Source: Cryptomeria japonica
Lineage: Eukaryota; Streptophyta; Pinopsida; Cupressales; Cupressaceae
Reading direction: 5' to 3'
Length of the DNA: 64,000 nucleotides
NCBI RefSeq assembly: GCF_030272615.1
Contig: NC_081414.1
Location: 341,608,717-341,672,716, forward strand
Program-made: the position numbers and the translations under genes
The notes under the pieces: model-generated
Told to the model about the DNA's origin: nothing
Seen by the model: the letters and a program-made list of their open reading frames with translations, nothing else
Databases searched by the model: none
In this document: positions 11,605-23,132 of the stretch, one piece after another
Layout of the letters: the number at the start of each line of letters is the position of its first letter
Position numbering within the stretch: the stretch's first letter is position 1

Positions 11605-13374
11605 AGGTTATGTTCTGCACCAGTTTTATCTCTTCCTAACCTACAATAGTCATTTGAAATAGAAACAGATGCATCAGAATATGCTCTAGGGGCAGTCCTC
11701 ATGCAGCATGGTCATGCAGTTGCATATCATAGTCAGAATTTTTCTAATACAGTGTGTCGGTATGCCACTTATGAAAAGGAATTGTATGCTATTGTTCAAG
11801 CTTGTAAGTAGTGGAAATATTACATTTTGGGTAAGGAGACTGTCATCCACATAGATAACCAAGCCCTTCAATTTTTACAAACACAAGGGAAGTTGCAAAA
11901 TGATCGACATCAATGATGGTCAGCATATCTTCAACAATTGCACCTCAATATTCGCCACAAGATGGGAAGTACTAACAAAGTAGCAGACTATTTAAGCAGG
12001 CCTCCAATTGCAACCATAAGTATGGTTTTGAACTCATGTGGTCATCAAACTGAAGCCTAGGCTTGCTTCTGTGAGAATGATGTTGAATTTACATATGTTT
12101 ATAATCAATTGGTGAAGGGACATCAAGTGAATAACTTCTATTTACAGGATGGGATGCTTTGTCACCTTGGACAAATCTATGTGCCCAATGCAGAACACAG
12201 AAAGTTGATATAGGAATATCACTAAAGTAAGGTTGTTGGTCACTTTGGTATAGGTAAGACTGTTGCTATACTTCAGAAGTACTTCTATTGGACAAATTAT
12301 GAAATGATGTTATTTCATATATTCAAGCTTGTACCGCATGTGCTATTGCTAAGGCTGCCAATCGTAAACTTGGGTTGTACTCACCACTTCCTGTTCCTGA
12401 AAAACCTTGGCACTCAATTTCTATGGACTTTATGTCTGGTCTTCCTACCACCAGAAGAGGCCCTGATTGTGTGTATGTTGTGGTTGATAGGTTTTCAAAA
12501 ATGGAAGTAATAGTGGCATGTTAAAAAATAATTTTTGTAGAGGATACTACAAAGCTATCCTTTGAATACATTTGGGTTCATTTTGGTCTACCGAATACCA
12601 TTATCTTGGATAGGGACAACAGGTTTCTTAGTAAGTTCTAGTCTACACTATGAGAAAAGATGAACACAAAATTAACAAAGTCTATTGCTTTCCACCCTCA
12701 AATAGATGGCCAAAGAGAGGTAGTGAATCAAATTATCATACATATTCTACGAATGTACCACTCAAAACATCCCCACACATGGGATGAAAGTCCTCCATAT
12801 GTTCAACATAGCTACAAGAGGGCAATTCACAATTCAACTGGCCACAACCCATTTGAGGTTTGTCTTGGTTATCAGCCACTTGCACCCATGGATGTTGCCA
12901 TCCCACTTATTCAACCTAATTTGGTTCCATGTGTTGGTAACGAGGAAGATAAGGCAGCCCAGTTCATCGATAGAACACATCATTTGCAACAACAAGTTCA
13001 TGAAATTTTGGAACACACCAATAAGAAGTATAAGGAGAGACATGATGAGCATCGTACTCCTCATAATTTTCAAGTTGGGGACAAGGTGTGGTTTCATATC
13101 TAGAAGGAATGATTGCAGGGTGCCAATAGGAAGCTTCATCCTCTGCGTTATGGGCCATACACCATCATCAAGCAAGTTGGTGATAATGCTCTTGAGCTTA
13201 ACTTACCTCCATTTATGGGTCTTCATCCAGTCTTCAATGTGGAACTCTTGAAGCCATATTTTCCTCCACTATTAGATGTTGCAGATGTGGCAAAAACAAT
13301 CTCCACTATAGAATTGAATCCAAATGCCACTTCCCCATTCCAATGTGATCAGATTGTGGACACCATGGTAAAAA
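11605..13374 (+). pseudogene. GYP1 copy A RNase H and integrase, degenerate
   Basis: RNase H is recognised by TDASEYALGAVLMQHG (about 11668-11715) and by KELYAIVQACK with a TAG after it. Integrase has the HHCC zinc-finger region (frameshifted near 12290) and the core with MDFMSGLP, LDRDNRFLSKF and HPQIDGQREVVNQ. Here the third catalytic residue, Glu at 12717-12719, is still present, unlike copies B and C. The C-terminal RYGPYTIIKQVGDNALEL and HPVFNVELLKPYFPP blocks are typical of gypsy integrase tails. The ORF ends where NA1 is inserted at 13375; its last ~50 codons resume at 16296. Confidence 0.82.
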
Positions 13375-13745
13375 TGTTAGAGTAATCGAGTCTTTACTTG
13401 ATTAATTAAACAATATTTGTTTAGTTCTTTAAGTTCCCTATTATCTCTTTTTACAGTTAAGCTAACATTAGGTGCATAATAATTAATTCTTTTATTAATT
13501 ATTATGTGCAAGGCTAGGTTTCCCTTTTAGGGTTTCTTGACCTATTAAAGGTTGAGTTTTGTCTTTTGTATTGTAAGGATTATCACATTACACTTTTTAT
13601 GAATATTGAGCTCTCATCTTTTTGAGCATATTTTCTATGTATTTGTTTTATCTGTTATTTGCTTCCTTGCTTCTCCTTGTAATAGGTTATTCAGCTTGCA
13701 GAGATCATTTCGGCTCCTGTGGTGTTCTGTTTCTAAACTCTCACA
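13375..13745 (+). mobile_element. NA1 5' LTR
   Basis: This LTR is 371 bp, TGTTAGAGTAATCG...AACTCTCACA, directly followed by the primer site. It contains two nearby copies of TAATTAATT...TTATTAATTATTATGTGCAA, an AT-rich palindromic patch. The small reading frames in it are chance. Confidence 0.9.
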
Positions 13746-13758
13746 TGGTATCAGAGCT
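13746..13758 (+). other. NA1 primer binding site
   Basis: TGGTATCAGAGCT immediately follows the LTR and is complementary to the initiator methionine tRNA 3' end, the usual primer of Ty1/copia elements. Confidence 0.88.
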
Positions 13759-14154
13759 TCAGATCTACAGTTATCTGTTCTTGTTTTGAGAATTTTTGCA
13801 TTTGAAGCAGATCTAGGGTTTAAAGAAGTTTTTTTTGTACTTAGGGATAGGCCTTTTTTTGGCACTTTGGGCCTGAACGAATCACCATCATGCTCAGAAG
13901 GCCCAAAAACCCCTATAGTCATTTAAAACTTGACCATTTTTTGCTCTTGAGGCTCTGGGAGTATTTTTTGTCTACTACTAGGCCATACGACCCTGGCACG
14001 TAGTTCAAGAAGGAAAAATAATAATTTTTCCTTTTAATGGCATGCACGTTGATTTTTTAAAAAAAAAACTTGAAAAAAAATCAAAAATAAAAAAAAATTG
14101 CAAAAAGGCAAAAGGAAAAAGTTTTTTTTAACAAAGTTTTATTTTTGGGGGGTT

Positions 14155-14660
14155 TCCCCATGGTACGCAGGGTACCGTGGTGCCCCCTGCCAAACTACAA
14201 GCCCTTGTCGGCACTGTCAGAGTGCACCCCTGCCAACACCCTCTAGCCCCCGCTAGCCCCCGCTGGCCCCCGCTGTTGCAGCTCCTCCCTTGGAGCTCGC
14301 TTGTGACCCTTCTCCCTGCCGCACCACCTCAGCCCCCGCCGGCCCTACCTTCCCATCGGCCCCACCAGCCCCTGTGGCTACAGCAACTCATGGGCCACTA
14401 CTACCTAGCTCCCACTACCTTAGCTCCCCATTGACCACCCTATCATTGGTCACCACAGCGCCCCACGCCGCTGAAAATAGCGCCTAGCGCCGCCGGAAAC
14501 AGTGCTCAGTGCCACCGACAACAACCCCACTGCATGCTGGAAACCCTCCGCTCGACCGCTGCTATCCTTGCTCCATCGCCCAGCCACCAAAGTGCCACCT
14601 GCCACCCACCAAAGTGCTGCCCACTGGCAACCTCCGTCAGGGTTCTGCCACCGACCCTCC
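14155..14660 (+). other. GC-rich segment inside NA1
   Basis: This ~500-bp block is strikingly GC-rich and C-rich in an otherwise AT-rich element. It has many GCCCCCGC and CCACC runs and short overlapping open frames on both strands rich in Pro, Ala and His. No domain is recognisable. It may be captured host sequence or a decayed proline-rich gag segment; I see no evidence for either beyond composition. Confidence 0.5.
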
Positions 14661-15923
14661 TCCCTCTTGTCTTTTAAGGGGAGGTTCATTTTTTGGCCAT
14701 ATCTTGAGCATACAGAGTCATTTTTTTTAAAACAAATAAGCATCAGAATGTTGGTTCTGAGCCAGACCTCGTGATGTTGGAATTTTTTTCCAATTTTTTT
14801 GTTTGACTATGGTTTTTTCCAATAGAAGTGGGGTCTCCTTTTTTGCACTCCGGGAGCCATAGAATGAGCATCCGAACTTCGTTTTTCAAAAAATTTATAT
14901 CGTTGGAAAGCTTGTCCTATGTGCTTTCTAGCCATATGAGTTTTTTTTATAGATTCTGCTCTAGGAATATTTTATTTAGTTTTTTTTTGTTTTCCACACT
15001 ATGTGGATATCTTGGTTGTTTCAGGTCTTGGGATATTTTCTCTGAGTAGGATGTCTCTATTTTGATTCTCCTTTATATTTCTAGTCTTCTTATCATTGTA
15101 GCTTCTTTTATGCAAACACATTGAGATAAAGTGCCATCATGCATTGTTTACTTGGGATCTTGCACATCTTGTGCCTTACTGTACATGCACTACTTATAAA
15201 GTGCCATGAGGGGGTTGATGTTTGCCTTGTTTTCCATCCACCTTTGTCAAGTGAGTGTTACTTCCATGACATTCACCTCATGATGTGTGTCAAGTGAGTG
15301 TTCCTTCCATGACACTATGTACTATCTATGCACCTTCGATGTTCTTGGTTCTTCATCGTGCAATTCTTGTTTGCCATTCTTTTCAATGTACCTATCCCTC
15401 TCCCTTTTTTAGCATTATGGGGAGGTGTGTCCCATTAGTTCTAATGCTTCCATGGTTTGATTGATCAGCTCTTTAGGCTTTGGTTTCTCATGTCATCTAT
15501 ATCTTCAAGTTCAATTGTTTGCCTTTGTTTTTCTTCTTATTCGAGTAGTGTCATTTGAGGGCGCTCATACAGATTACAATCTTCTCTACCTGGTCATGTT
15601 CTCTTTCAGTGGAGGTTCTTCAGATCAGCAGTTATTCTTTGATAGTGTTTGTAGGTTCTTCATGCTTCAGTGATTCTTCTAATCTTCTCTTGTTCCTATC
15701 TTTTTAAAACATTCTTGTTTGGAGGCTTTTTCAGTCCTTCTTCTTGCTTTTCCATCTCTGTTTGGAGTGGAGTTTTTTCCCACGTGGTTTTCTCTATTTC
15801 TTTGGTTCATAGAGATTTGGTTCTATTGGGTACCTAATCAGGCCTTGTTGATGAGACCCATCTTTCCTGCTTTCAGTAGTTGTTCTAGGTTTTAGCTTCT
15901 CCCTAAGTCTAGCTTAAGGGGGG

Positions 15924-16295
15924 TGTTAGAGTAATCGGGTCTTTACTTTATTAATTAAATAATATTTGTTTAATTCTTTAAGTTCCCTATTATCTCTTTT
16001 TATAGTTAAGCTAACATTAGGTGCATAATAATTAATTATTTTATTAATTATTATGTGCAAGCCTAGGTTTTCCCTTTTAGGGTTTCTTGACCTATTAAAG
16101 GTTGTGTTCGGTATTTTGTATTGTAAGGATTATCACACTACACTTTTTGTGAATATTGCGCTCTCGTCTTTTTGAGCATATTTTTTGTGTATTTGTTTTA
16201 TCTGTTATTTGTTTCCTTGCTTCTCCTTCTAACAAGTTATTCATCTTGCAGAGATCATTTGGGCTCCTGTGGTGTTGTGTTTCTCAACTCTCACA
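15924..16295 (+). mobile_element. NA1 3' LTR with adjoining polypurine tract
   Basis: The polypurine tract AAGGGGGG (15916-15923) is directly followed by TGTTAGAGTAATCGGG. The LTR ends CTCTCACA and the target-site copy GAAAA follows. It aligns with the 5' LTR over its full length without large gaps. Confidence 0.9.
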
Positions 16296-16460
16296 GAAAA
16301 CACTCAAACAACAGAAAATTTACTTGTACAAAGTGGTTCGAGCAAGGCAGATTGCTCAACAAGGAAAGTGGTTTACCAGGGAGTAGCTTCAAGGACATTT
16401 TCATCATCTCATTCAGAGTGTTGATGCAATGTGGCCCATTGCTTTCCAAGGGGGAAATAA
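16296..16460 (+). pseudogene. 3' tail of GYP1 copy A pol and polypurine tract
   Basis: The frame interrupted at 13374 resumes here (KTLKQQ-type residues, GKWFTRE, then a stop where copy B has CAA). It encodes the C-terminal part that resembles a degenerate chromodomain. CCAAGGGGGAAATAA at the end is the polypurine tract before LTR2. Confidence 0.75.
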
Positions 16461-17032
16461 TGATCAGAAGAAAATCTGAAAGAGTTGAAAAAAATATTTT
16501 CATATTTATTTTTTAGTTTTTCTAGACATTAGTAAATGGCATTTTTGAAGGCCTTAAGAGCATTTTTAGCCCTTGAAAGTGTCCATATCCTTTCAATTTT
16601 TTGCTTACAACTCTTGGAGACCTTTCCAACAAGTTAAACGGCTCATAATTTTGAGTCCTGTGTAGAAAGTTATGCCTAGTTAAAGTTAGGACAAATTTTA
16701 TATAGCTTTTTTGAAAAATTACATAGCTTTAGATTTTATTATGTAAATAAACCTAGTATGACTGTTGGTTTTTCAATTCTCAAGGAGTTGTTGGTGACCC
16801 TTGGAATCCCTTGGACTACTATATGTTTGATTTTCGAATTGAATACAATACTTTTTGGCTTGCTTCAATTCTATGATTTCTGGTTCTTGTAAACAAAATT
16901 TACAATACTACAGGTTCTGACTCAGGTGTTGTCATCCGAATCCATAATTTGGATCAGTGGTAGGTGTTGTCATCCGAATCCATAATTTGGATTAGTGGTA
17001 GGTGTTGTCATCTGAATCCATAATTTGGATCA
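16461..17032 (+). mobile_element. GYP1 LTR2, shared by copies A and B, with triplicated 3' end
   Basis: It starts TGATCAGAAG after the copy A polypurine tract and ends GGATCA before the copy B primer site. It is 572 bp because its last 33 bases plus the first bases of the primer site occur three times in tandem (16925-17038). Without the two extra units it would be about 496 bp, in line with the other LTRs. Confidence 0.87.
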
Positions 17033-17038
17033 GTGGTA
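16925..17038 (+). repeat. three exact-length 38-bp tandem units across the LTR2/primer-site junction
   Basis: Units 16925-16962, 16963-17000 and 17001-17038 each run from GGTGTTGTCATC to GGATCAGTGGTA (minor substitutions). Each therefore holds the LTR terminus and the first five bases of the primer site. Only the third is followed by the rest of the primer site (TCAAAGC). The other three LTRs have one unit. Confidence 0.92.
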
Positions 17039-17107
17039 TCAAAGCAAGTTCTCTCCTATATGTCATATCACATGTGACCAACATATCAGAGATTAGGGTT
17101 GGAAACA

Positions 17108-18080
17108 ATGAATCCTTCATACTACCTTCCTTTGAGATGCACACGATCGCAGATGGCTAAGTTGTAGAATGATGATGACATTAAAGCATTAGTTGCAGAT
17201 GCACCAACAAAACAACTTGAAGAAATGACGGAGCAGTTCAAGCAATTGTTGGAAAGTCATGGGTCACAAGCAAACCCACCATTCACAAGTTATACGCTAT
17301 TCAAGGTGCAAGTGACTTTCGATATACCCACATTTCAAGCAAAGATCGATGAAAATGTTGTTGATGATTGGCTTTCAAAACTGGAAAGATATTTCTCTAT
17401 CAATCAATTTTTAGATGAAGAGAAGATAACTTTCGCTCTCCTCAAAGCTAAAAATCATCCAAAAGACTCATGGGAAGCAAAGTTAGCATCCAAGGCAGCA
17501 GAAAATGGCAGCACTTTTATTTTTGATCAAAAACCCACATGGGGAGAATTCATGGAGCACATAAAGGAAGAATATTTTCCTATTGATACATATGAACAAA
17601 AATATATGCAGTGGCAATAACTTTAACAGAAGAAGGACCAAACTATTTAGGAATATACTAATATGTTTCATGCCTTAGCAGCAAAGCTTGGCATTAAATA
17701 TTGTGAGAAGCACCAAGGTTTGAAATATCAGAGTGGCCTCCAAAGGTACATCCAAACAGAAATGGAATTCCTGAACATAGAGACTTTACCTAGTGCATAT
17801 AAATTTGCTACCAAAATTGAGGAGAAATTCAAACAGAAAGGAAGGAGGGATAATTTCACAAACAACAGATGGATGGGTGAAGGTGGAAAAACTACATGGA
17901 AACAAACCTCTAAGGAACCCTCTCCCAATTCACCCACAAAAAAGACATGGAGTATGGAGAAGACACAAGAAAATGGTATGTGATGTGAATTCCATAAGAT
18001 TCCCTCACATAATACAAAAGATTGGAGAACCGTAAAAAGCTTAATGATGGAGACACATGAAGACAAGGCATAATCTAAGG
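17108..18080 (+). pseudogene. GYP1 copy B Gag, degenerate
   Basis: ATG 17108 opens MNPSYYLPLRCTRSQMAKL, then TAG at about 17165 where copy A reads Trp-Gln. The 131-codon open part from 17225 carries the capsid core (VVDDWLSKLERYFSINQF...TWGEFMEHIKEEYFP). Stops follow near 17618, 17624 and 17649. The second capsid part (MFHALAAKLGIKYCEKH...IETLPSAYKFATKIEEK) continues in frame from 17663. A Cys/His finger remnant CEFHKIPSHNTKDW has lost its last Cys. Same layout as copies A and C. Confidence 0.75.
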
Positions 18081-18119
18081 TGGCAGAAACTTGCACAGAA
18101 GGAAATCATGAACAAGTCA

Positions 18120-19590
18120 TTGAGGCATATCCATATGCCACGGTAGCTACTACAATAATATTGCCCTAGGAGGATGAGGAGAGATTGTTTCATTCACAAA
18201 TGTGGGTCAGAGGAAAAGCCCTGTACTTTAGCATTGATAGCAGAAGTCAAAAGAACCTAATATCTACAGAGACTATGAAGAGACTGAATCTAAAAAATAA
18301 CAACCCATCCGCAACCCTATTCAATGGGATGGGCTAGTAAAGGAAGAGATATCCAGGTGCACCAGTAGTGTCACCTTTCATACTCCATAAAGCCTTTCAA
18401 CAATGAGGTAATCTATGATGTGGCTCCCTTAGATGTTTGTGATATTCTTTTGGGACAACCATATATGTATCGGTGACATTGTGTTTATGAGTCCAGGCCT
18501 CGCAACATGACCATTAGATTAGGTGAGTAGAAATACCAAATACCAAAGGTAAGCCCTGCATACACTACCTCTTTGATTAGTTCCAAGCAATGTAAGAGGT
18601 TTGTTGCCAAAATGGGAAAACACTCTTTTTATAATTGTCATACCATCACAAACACCACAAAGTTGTAGAAAATATCAATGGATCAAATTTTGATGAAATA
18701 TGATAATCTGTTTAAGTTACCAACTAGGGTACCTACACACTACCAAGTGAGACATACTATTGATTTAATACCAGGAACTCCATTAACTAATGAACCAGTC
18801 TACCGTAGGTCAGTATTAGAGAATAATGAGATTAAGAGGCAAATACAAGAATTGATTGAGAAGGGACATATTCGTCCAAGTGCATCATCATGTGGAAGCC
18901 CCATTGTTCTAGCAAAGAAAAAGGATGGAACCTAGAGACTTTGTATTGGCTATAGGGCCTTGAAAAAATTTTCAGTCAAAAATAGGTATCCACTTCCCCG
19001 AATAGATGACCTCTTGGACCAGCTTAGAGGGGCCCGATTCTTCACCAAAAATGATTTGAAATCAGGGTACCATCAAGTACCAATTGAATCAGTTGATGTG
19101 TGGAAGACAACTTTCAAATCTAAAGAGTGTTTGAATGGCTACTGATTCCTTTCAGTCTATCAAATGCTCCAATGACATTCATGAGAATGATGAGTGATAT
19201 ACTTAGACCATTCACTGATTCCTTCATGGTGGTAGATCTTGATGAAATACTCATCTTCAACAAAACATGGGAGGAACATTTGCAACATGTGGAAAAAAAT
19301 CTCTCAACCTTACAAGAACATGGGACTTATTCAAACAAAGAAAAGTTCTCCTTTAGTATGCAGAGTATCGGATACTTAGGATATTTAATTGACATTATTG
19401 ACAATGAGGGTGTCCATGTTGATCCAGAGAGGATACAAGTGATTAAGGACTAGTTGTCTCCTAGAAATCTCACAGAGTTACAAAGTTTCCTCGTGTTGGC
19501 AAACTTTTATCGTGGATTTGTTCTGGGATTTTCCCATCTATCTTGGCCTCTAAATCAGTCGTTGAGGGAGGGGACACAAGCCAAGTTTAA
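18120..19590 (+). pseudogene. GYP1 copy B protease and reverse transcriptase, degenerate
   Basis: The protease active site is changed from IDSGS to IDSRS near 18233, which should abolish activity. RT is seen at 18678-18935 (MDQILMKYDNLFKL...VLAKKKDGT), then TAG 18933-18935 at the conserved Trp, as in copies A and C. FFTKNDLKSGYHQVPI keeps the first catalytic Asp. The YLDD box has become DLDEILIF (about 19232-19258), altering a catalytic Asp. Frameshifts occur near 18295, 19127 and 19640, and the stop at 18366-18368 is shared with copy A. Copy B is the most damaged RT of the three. Confidence 0.82.
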
Positions 19591-21503
19591 ATGGACAAGT
19601 GCTCAACAAGAAGCATTCGATGGGCTAAAAGGTTATGTTCTGCACCAGTTTTATCTCTTCCTGACCTGCAACAATCATTTGAAATACAAACAGATGCATC
19701 AGAATATGCTCTAGGGGCAGTCCTCATGCAACATGGTCATCCAATTGCATATGACAGTCAAACTTTATCTGATATAGTGCATTGGTATGCCACTTTCCAC
19801 AAGGAACTATATGCTATTGTTCAGGCCTGTAAGCAGTGGAAACATTACATTTTGGGTAAGGAGACTGTCATCCACATAGATCATAAACCCCTTCAATTTT
19901 TGCAAACACAAGGGAAGTTACAGAATGATTGACATCAATGATGGTCAAAATATTTCAACAATTTCACCTCAATATTCGCCACAAGAAGGGAAGTTCTAAC
20001 AAAGTAGCGGATTGTTTGAGCAGGCTTACAATTGCAGCCATAAGTATGGTTTTGAACTTATGTGGTCATCAAACTAAAGCCTGGGTTTGCTTGTATGAGA
20101 ATGATGTTGAATTTGTAGATGTTTATAATTAATTGGTGAAGGGAAATCAATTGAATGACTTCTATTTGTAGAATTGAATGCTTTTCACCTTGGCCAAATC
20201 TCTATGACAAAGTGGAACACAAAAAGTTGATATGGGAATCTCACAATAGTAAGGTTATTGGTCACATTGGTATAGGTAAGACTACTGCTATACTTCAGAA
20301 GTATTTCTATTGGCCAAAATTGCAAAAAGATGTTATTTCATACTTGTACCTCATGTGTTATTGCTAAGCCTACCAATCGTAAACTTGGGCTGTACTCACC
20401 ACTTCCTATTCCTAAAAAACCTTGGCACTCAGTTTCTATGGACTTTATATCTGGTTTTCCTACCACCAAAAGAGGCCATGATTGTGTGTATATTGTGGTA
20501 GATAGGTTCTCAAAAATGGCAGTAATAGTGGCATGTAAGAAAACAATTTCTACATAGGATATTGCAAAGCTATTCTTTGAATACATTTGGGTTCATTTTG
20601 GTCTGTCGAATACCATTATCTCAGATAGGGACAAGTAGTTTCTTAATAAGTTCTTTTCTACACTATGGGAAAAGATGGACATAAAATTAACAAAGTCTGC
20701 TACTTTCCACCCTCAAACAGATGGCCAAACAAAGGTAGTGAATCAAATGATCATACTTATCCTATGAATGTACCACTCAAAACATCCCCTCACATGGGAT
20801 TAAAGTCTTCCATATGTTCAGCATAGCTACAATAGGGCAATTCACAGTTCAACTGGCCAAAACACATTTGAGATTTATCTTGGTTATCAGCCACACGCAC
20901 CCATGGATGTTGGCATACCACTTATTCAATCTGATTTGGTTCCATGTGTTGGTAAGGAGGAAGATACAATAGCCTAGTTCATCAATAGAATTCATCATCT
21001 GCAACAACAAGTTCATGAAATTTTGGAACACACCAATAAGAAGTATAAGGAGAGACATGATGAGCATCATACTCCTCATAATTTTCAAATGGGGGAAAAG
21101 GTATGGCTGCATATCCAGAAGGAACAATTGCAGGGTATGAATAGGAAGCTTCTCCCTCTGTGTTATGGGCCATACACCATCGTCAAGCAAGTTGGTGATA
21201 ATGCTTTTGAGCTTAACTTACCTCTATTTCTGGGTCTTTCCAGTCTTTAATGTGGAACTCTTGAAGCCATATTTTCCTCCACTATTAGATGTTGCAGATG
21301 TGGCAGAAACAATCTCCACTATAGAATTGAATCCAAATGCTACTTCCCCATTCCAATGTGATCAAATTGTGGGCACCATGGTGAAAACACTCAAACAACA
21401 ACAAATTTACTTGGACAAAGTGGCTCAAGAAGGACAGATTTCTCAACAAGGAAAGTGGTTTACTAGGGAGCAACTTCAAGAATGTTTTCCTCATCTCATT
21501 TAG
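19591..21503 (+). pseudogene. GYP1 copy B RNase H, integrase and C-terminal domain, degenerate
   Basis: RNase H: TDASEYALGAVLMQHGHPIAYDSQ and HIDHKPLQFLQTQGKL, with a stop and frame change near 19930. Integrase: KVIGHIGIGKTTAILQKYFYWPK (zinc finger), MDFISGFPTTKRG, ISDRDK with a stop next to it, and HPQTDGQTKVVNQ, where the catalytic Glu is Lys (20732-20734). The tail at 21165-21503 is open: HPVFNVELLKPYF-like, then QCDQIVGTMVKTLKQQQIYLDKV...GKWFTREQLQECFPHLI. This last part has the Trp and spacing of a degenerate chromodomain, by comparison with gypsy chromoviruses from memory. Confidence 0.8.
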
Positions 21504-21547
21504 AGTGTTAATGCAATGGGGCCCATTTCTTTCCAAGGGGGAAGTAA

Positions 21548-22025
21548 CGATCAGAAGAAAATCTGAAATAGTTGAAACAAATATTTCCATATTTTTTTTA
21601 GTTTTTCTAGACATTAGTAAATAACATTTTTATCCCTTCAAAGTGGGAAGGCATGTCCTTTCAAATTTTCTCCTACAACTCTTGGAGACCTTTCCAATGA
21701 GTTAAACGGCTCATAATTTCAACTCATGTGCAAAAAGTTATGCCTAGTTAAAGTTAGCACAAATATTGTATAGTTTTTTAAAAAAATTACGTAGCTTTAG
21801 ATTTTATTATGTAAATAAAACTGATATGACTATTGGTTTTTTTGATTCTGAAGGAGATGTTGGTGACCCTTGGAATCTCATGGACTACTATATGTTTGAT
21901 TTTCGAATTGAATACAATACTTTTAGGCTTGCTTCAATTCCATGATTTCTGGTTCTTGTAAACAAAATTTACGATACTGCAAGTTCTCACTCAGGCATTG
22001 TCATCCGAATCCATAATGCAGATCA
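21548..22025 (+). mobile_element. GYP1 LTR3, shared by copies B and C
   Basis: This 478-bp LTR starts CGATCAGAAG (expected TG) after the polypurine tract CCAAGGGGGAAGTAA and ends CAGATCA. The primer site TGGTATCAGAG follows at 22027. It serves as the 3' LTR of B and the 5' LTR of C. Confidence 0.88.
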
Positions 22026-22109
22026 GTGGTATCAGAGAAATTTTGCTCCTGTATGTCATATCACACATGATCAATATATCAAATATTGGGGTAAGAAACA
22101 AGGAATCCT

Positions 22110-23100
22110 TCAGACTATCTTCCTTTGAGATGCACACAATCGCAGATGGCTAAGTTGTAGAATGATGATGACATTAAAGAATTCATTGCAGATGCACTAA
22201 CAAAACAACATGAAGAAATGATGGAGCAGTTCAAGCAAATGCTGGAAAGTCATAGGTCACAAGAAAACCCACCATTCACAGGGTATCCGCCATTCAAGGT
22301 CCAAGTGAATTTTGATATACCCACATTTCAAGGGAAGATCGATGCAGATGTTGTTGATGATTGGGTTTCAAAACTGGAAAGATATTTCTCTATCAATAAA
22401 TTTTCAGATGAAGAGAAGATAACTTTTGCTCTCCTCAAAACTGAAAATCATGGGAAAGATTCGTGGGAAGCAAAGTTAGCATCCAAGGCAGCAGAAAATG
22501 GCAGCACTTTTATTTTTGATCAAAAACCCACATGGGGAGAATTCATGGAGCACATAAAGGAAGAATATTTTCCTATTGATATAGATGAACAAAAATATAT
22601 GCAGTGGTGATTGCTTCGATGGAAGAAGAACCGAACTGCTCAAGAATATACTAATATGTTTCATGCCTTAGCAGCAAAGCTTGGCATCAAAGATAGTGAG
22701 AAGCACTAAGTTTTGAAATATCAGAGTGGCCACCACAGGTAATCCCAAACCAAAATGGAATTCCTCAACATAGAGACTTTACCTAGTGCGTATTAATTTG
22801 CTACCAACATTGAGGAGAAATTCAAACAAAAAGGAAGGAGGGATAATTTCACAAACAATAGATGGAAGGGTGAAGGTGGCAAAACTACATGGAAACAAAC
22901 CTCTATAGAACCCTCTCCCAATTCGCTAACAAAAAAGAGATGGAGTATGGAGAAGACACAAGAAAATGGTAGCTGGTGTGAATTCCATAAGATTCCCTTG
23001 CATAATACAAAAGATTGCGGAACCAAAAAAACCTTAATGATGGAGACACATGAAGACAAGGCAAAATCTAAGGTGGCAGAAACTTGCACAGAAGGAAATC
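22110..23100 (+). pseudogene. GYP1 copy C Gag, degenerate
   Basis: The 130-codon open part at 22218-22610 reads MMEQFKQMLESHRSQ...VDDWVSKLERYFSINKF...WGEFMEHIKEEYFPID. Stops follow at 22608 (TGA for a Gln/Trp-rich stretch) and near 22709. The Cys/His finger WCEFHKIPLHNTKDCG near 22976-23020 is the only intact one in the array, with spacing Cx2Hx4Hx4C. This finger is non-classical compared with the usual CCHC knuckle. Confidence 0.75.
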
Positions 23101-23132
23101 ATGAATAGGTCATTGAGGCTGATCCATATGCC

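Larger units (their letters stand above)
13375..16295 (+). mobile_element. NA1: non-autonomous copia-like LTR element nested in GYP1 copy A
   Basis: This 2921-bp element has LTRs of 371 and 372 bp at its ends. It is flanked by AAAAA (13370-13374) and GAAAA (16296-16300), a 5-bp target duplication with one change; copy B has the empty site GGTGAAAACACTC. A perfect initiator-Met primer site follows the 5' LTR and a polypurine tract precedes the 3' LTR. The 2.2 kb interior has no Gag or Pol motif. The LTRs differ at roughly 25 positions by eye, so the insertion is old but younger than its host copy. Confidence 0.9.

Noticed and set aside
14177-14774. Overlapping proline-, alanine- and histidine-rich frames on both strands
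   Set aside because: High GC lowers stop frequency; frames overlap on both strands and no domain is seen. Kept only as a composition note inside NA1.
16925-17038. Possible CRISPR-like repeat array
   Set aside because: Units are directly adjacent with no spacers, in a plant LTR, and correspond to a known LTR/primer-site junction.
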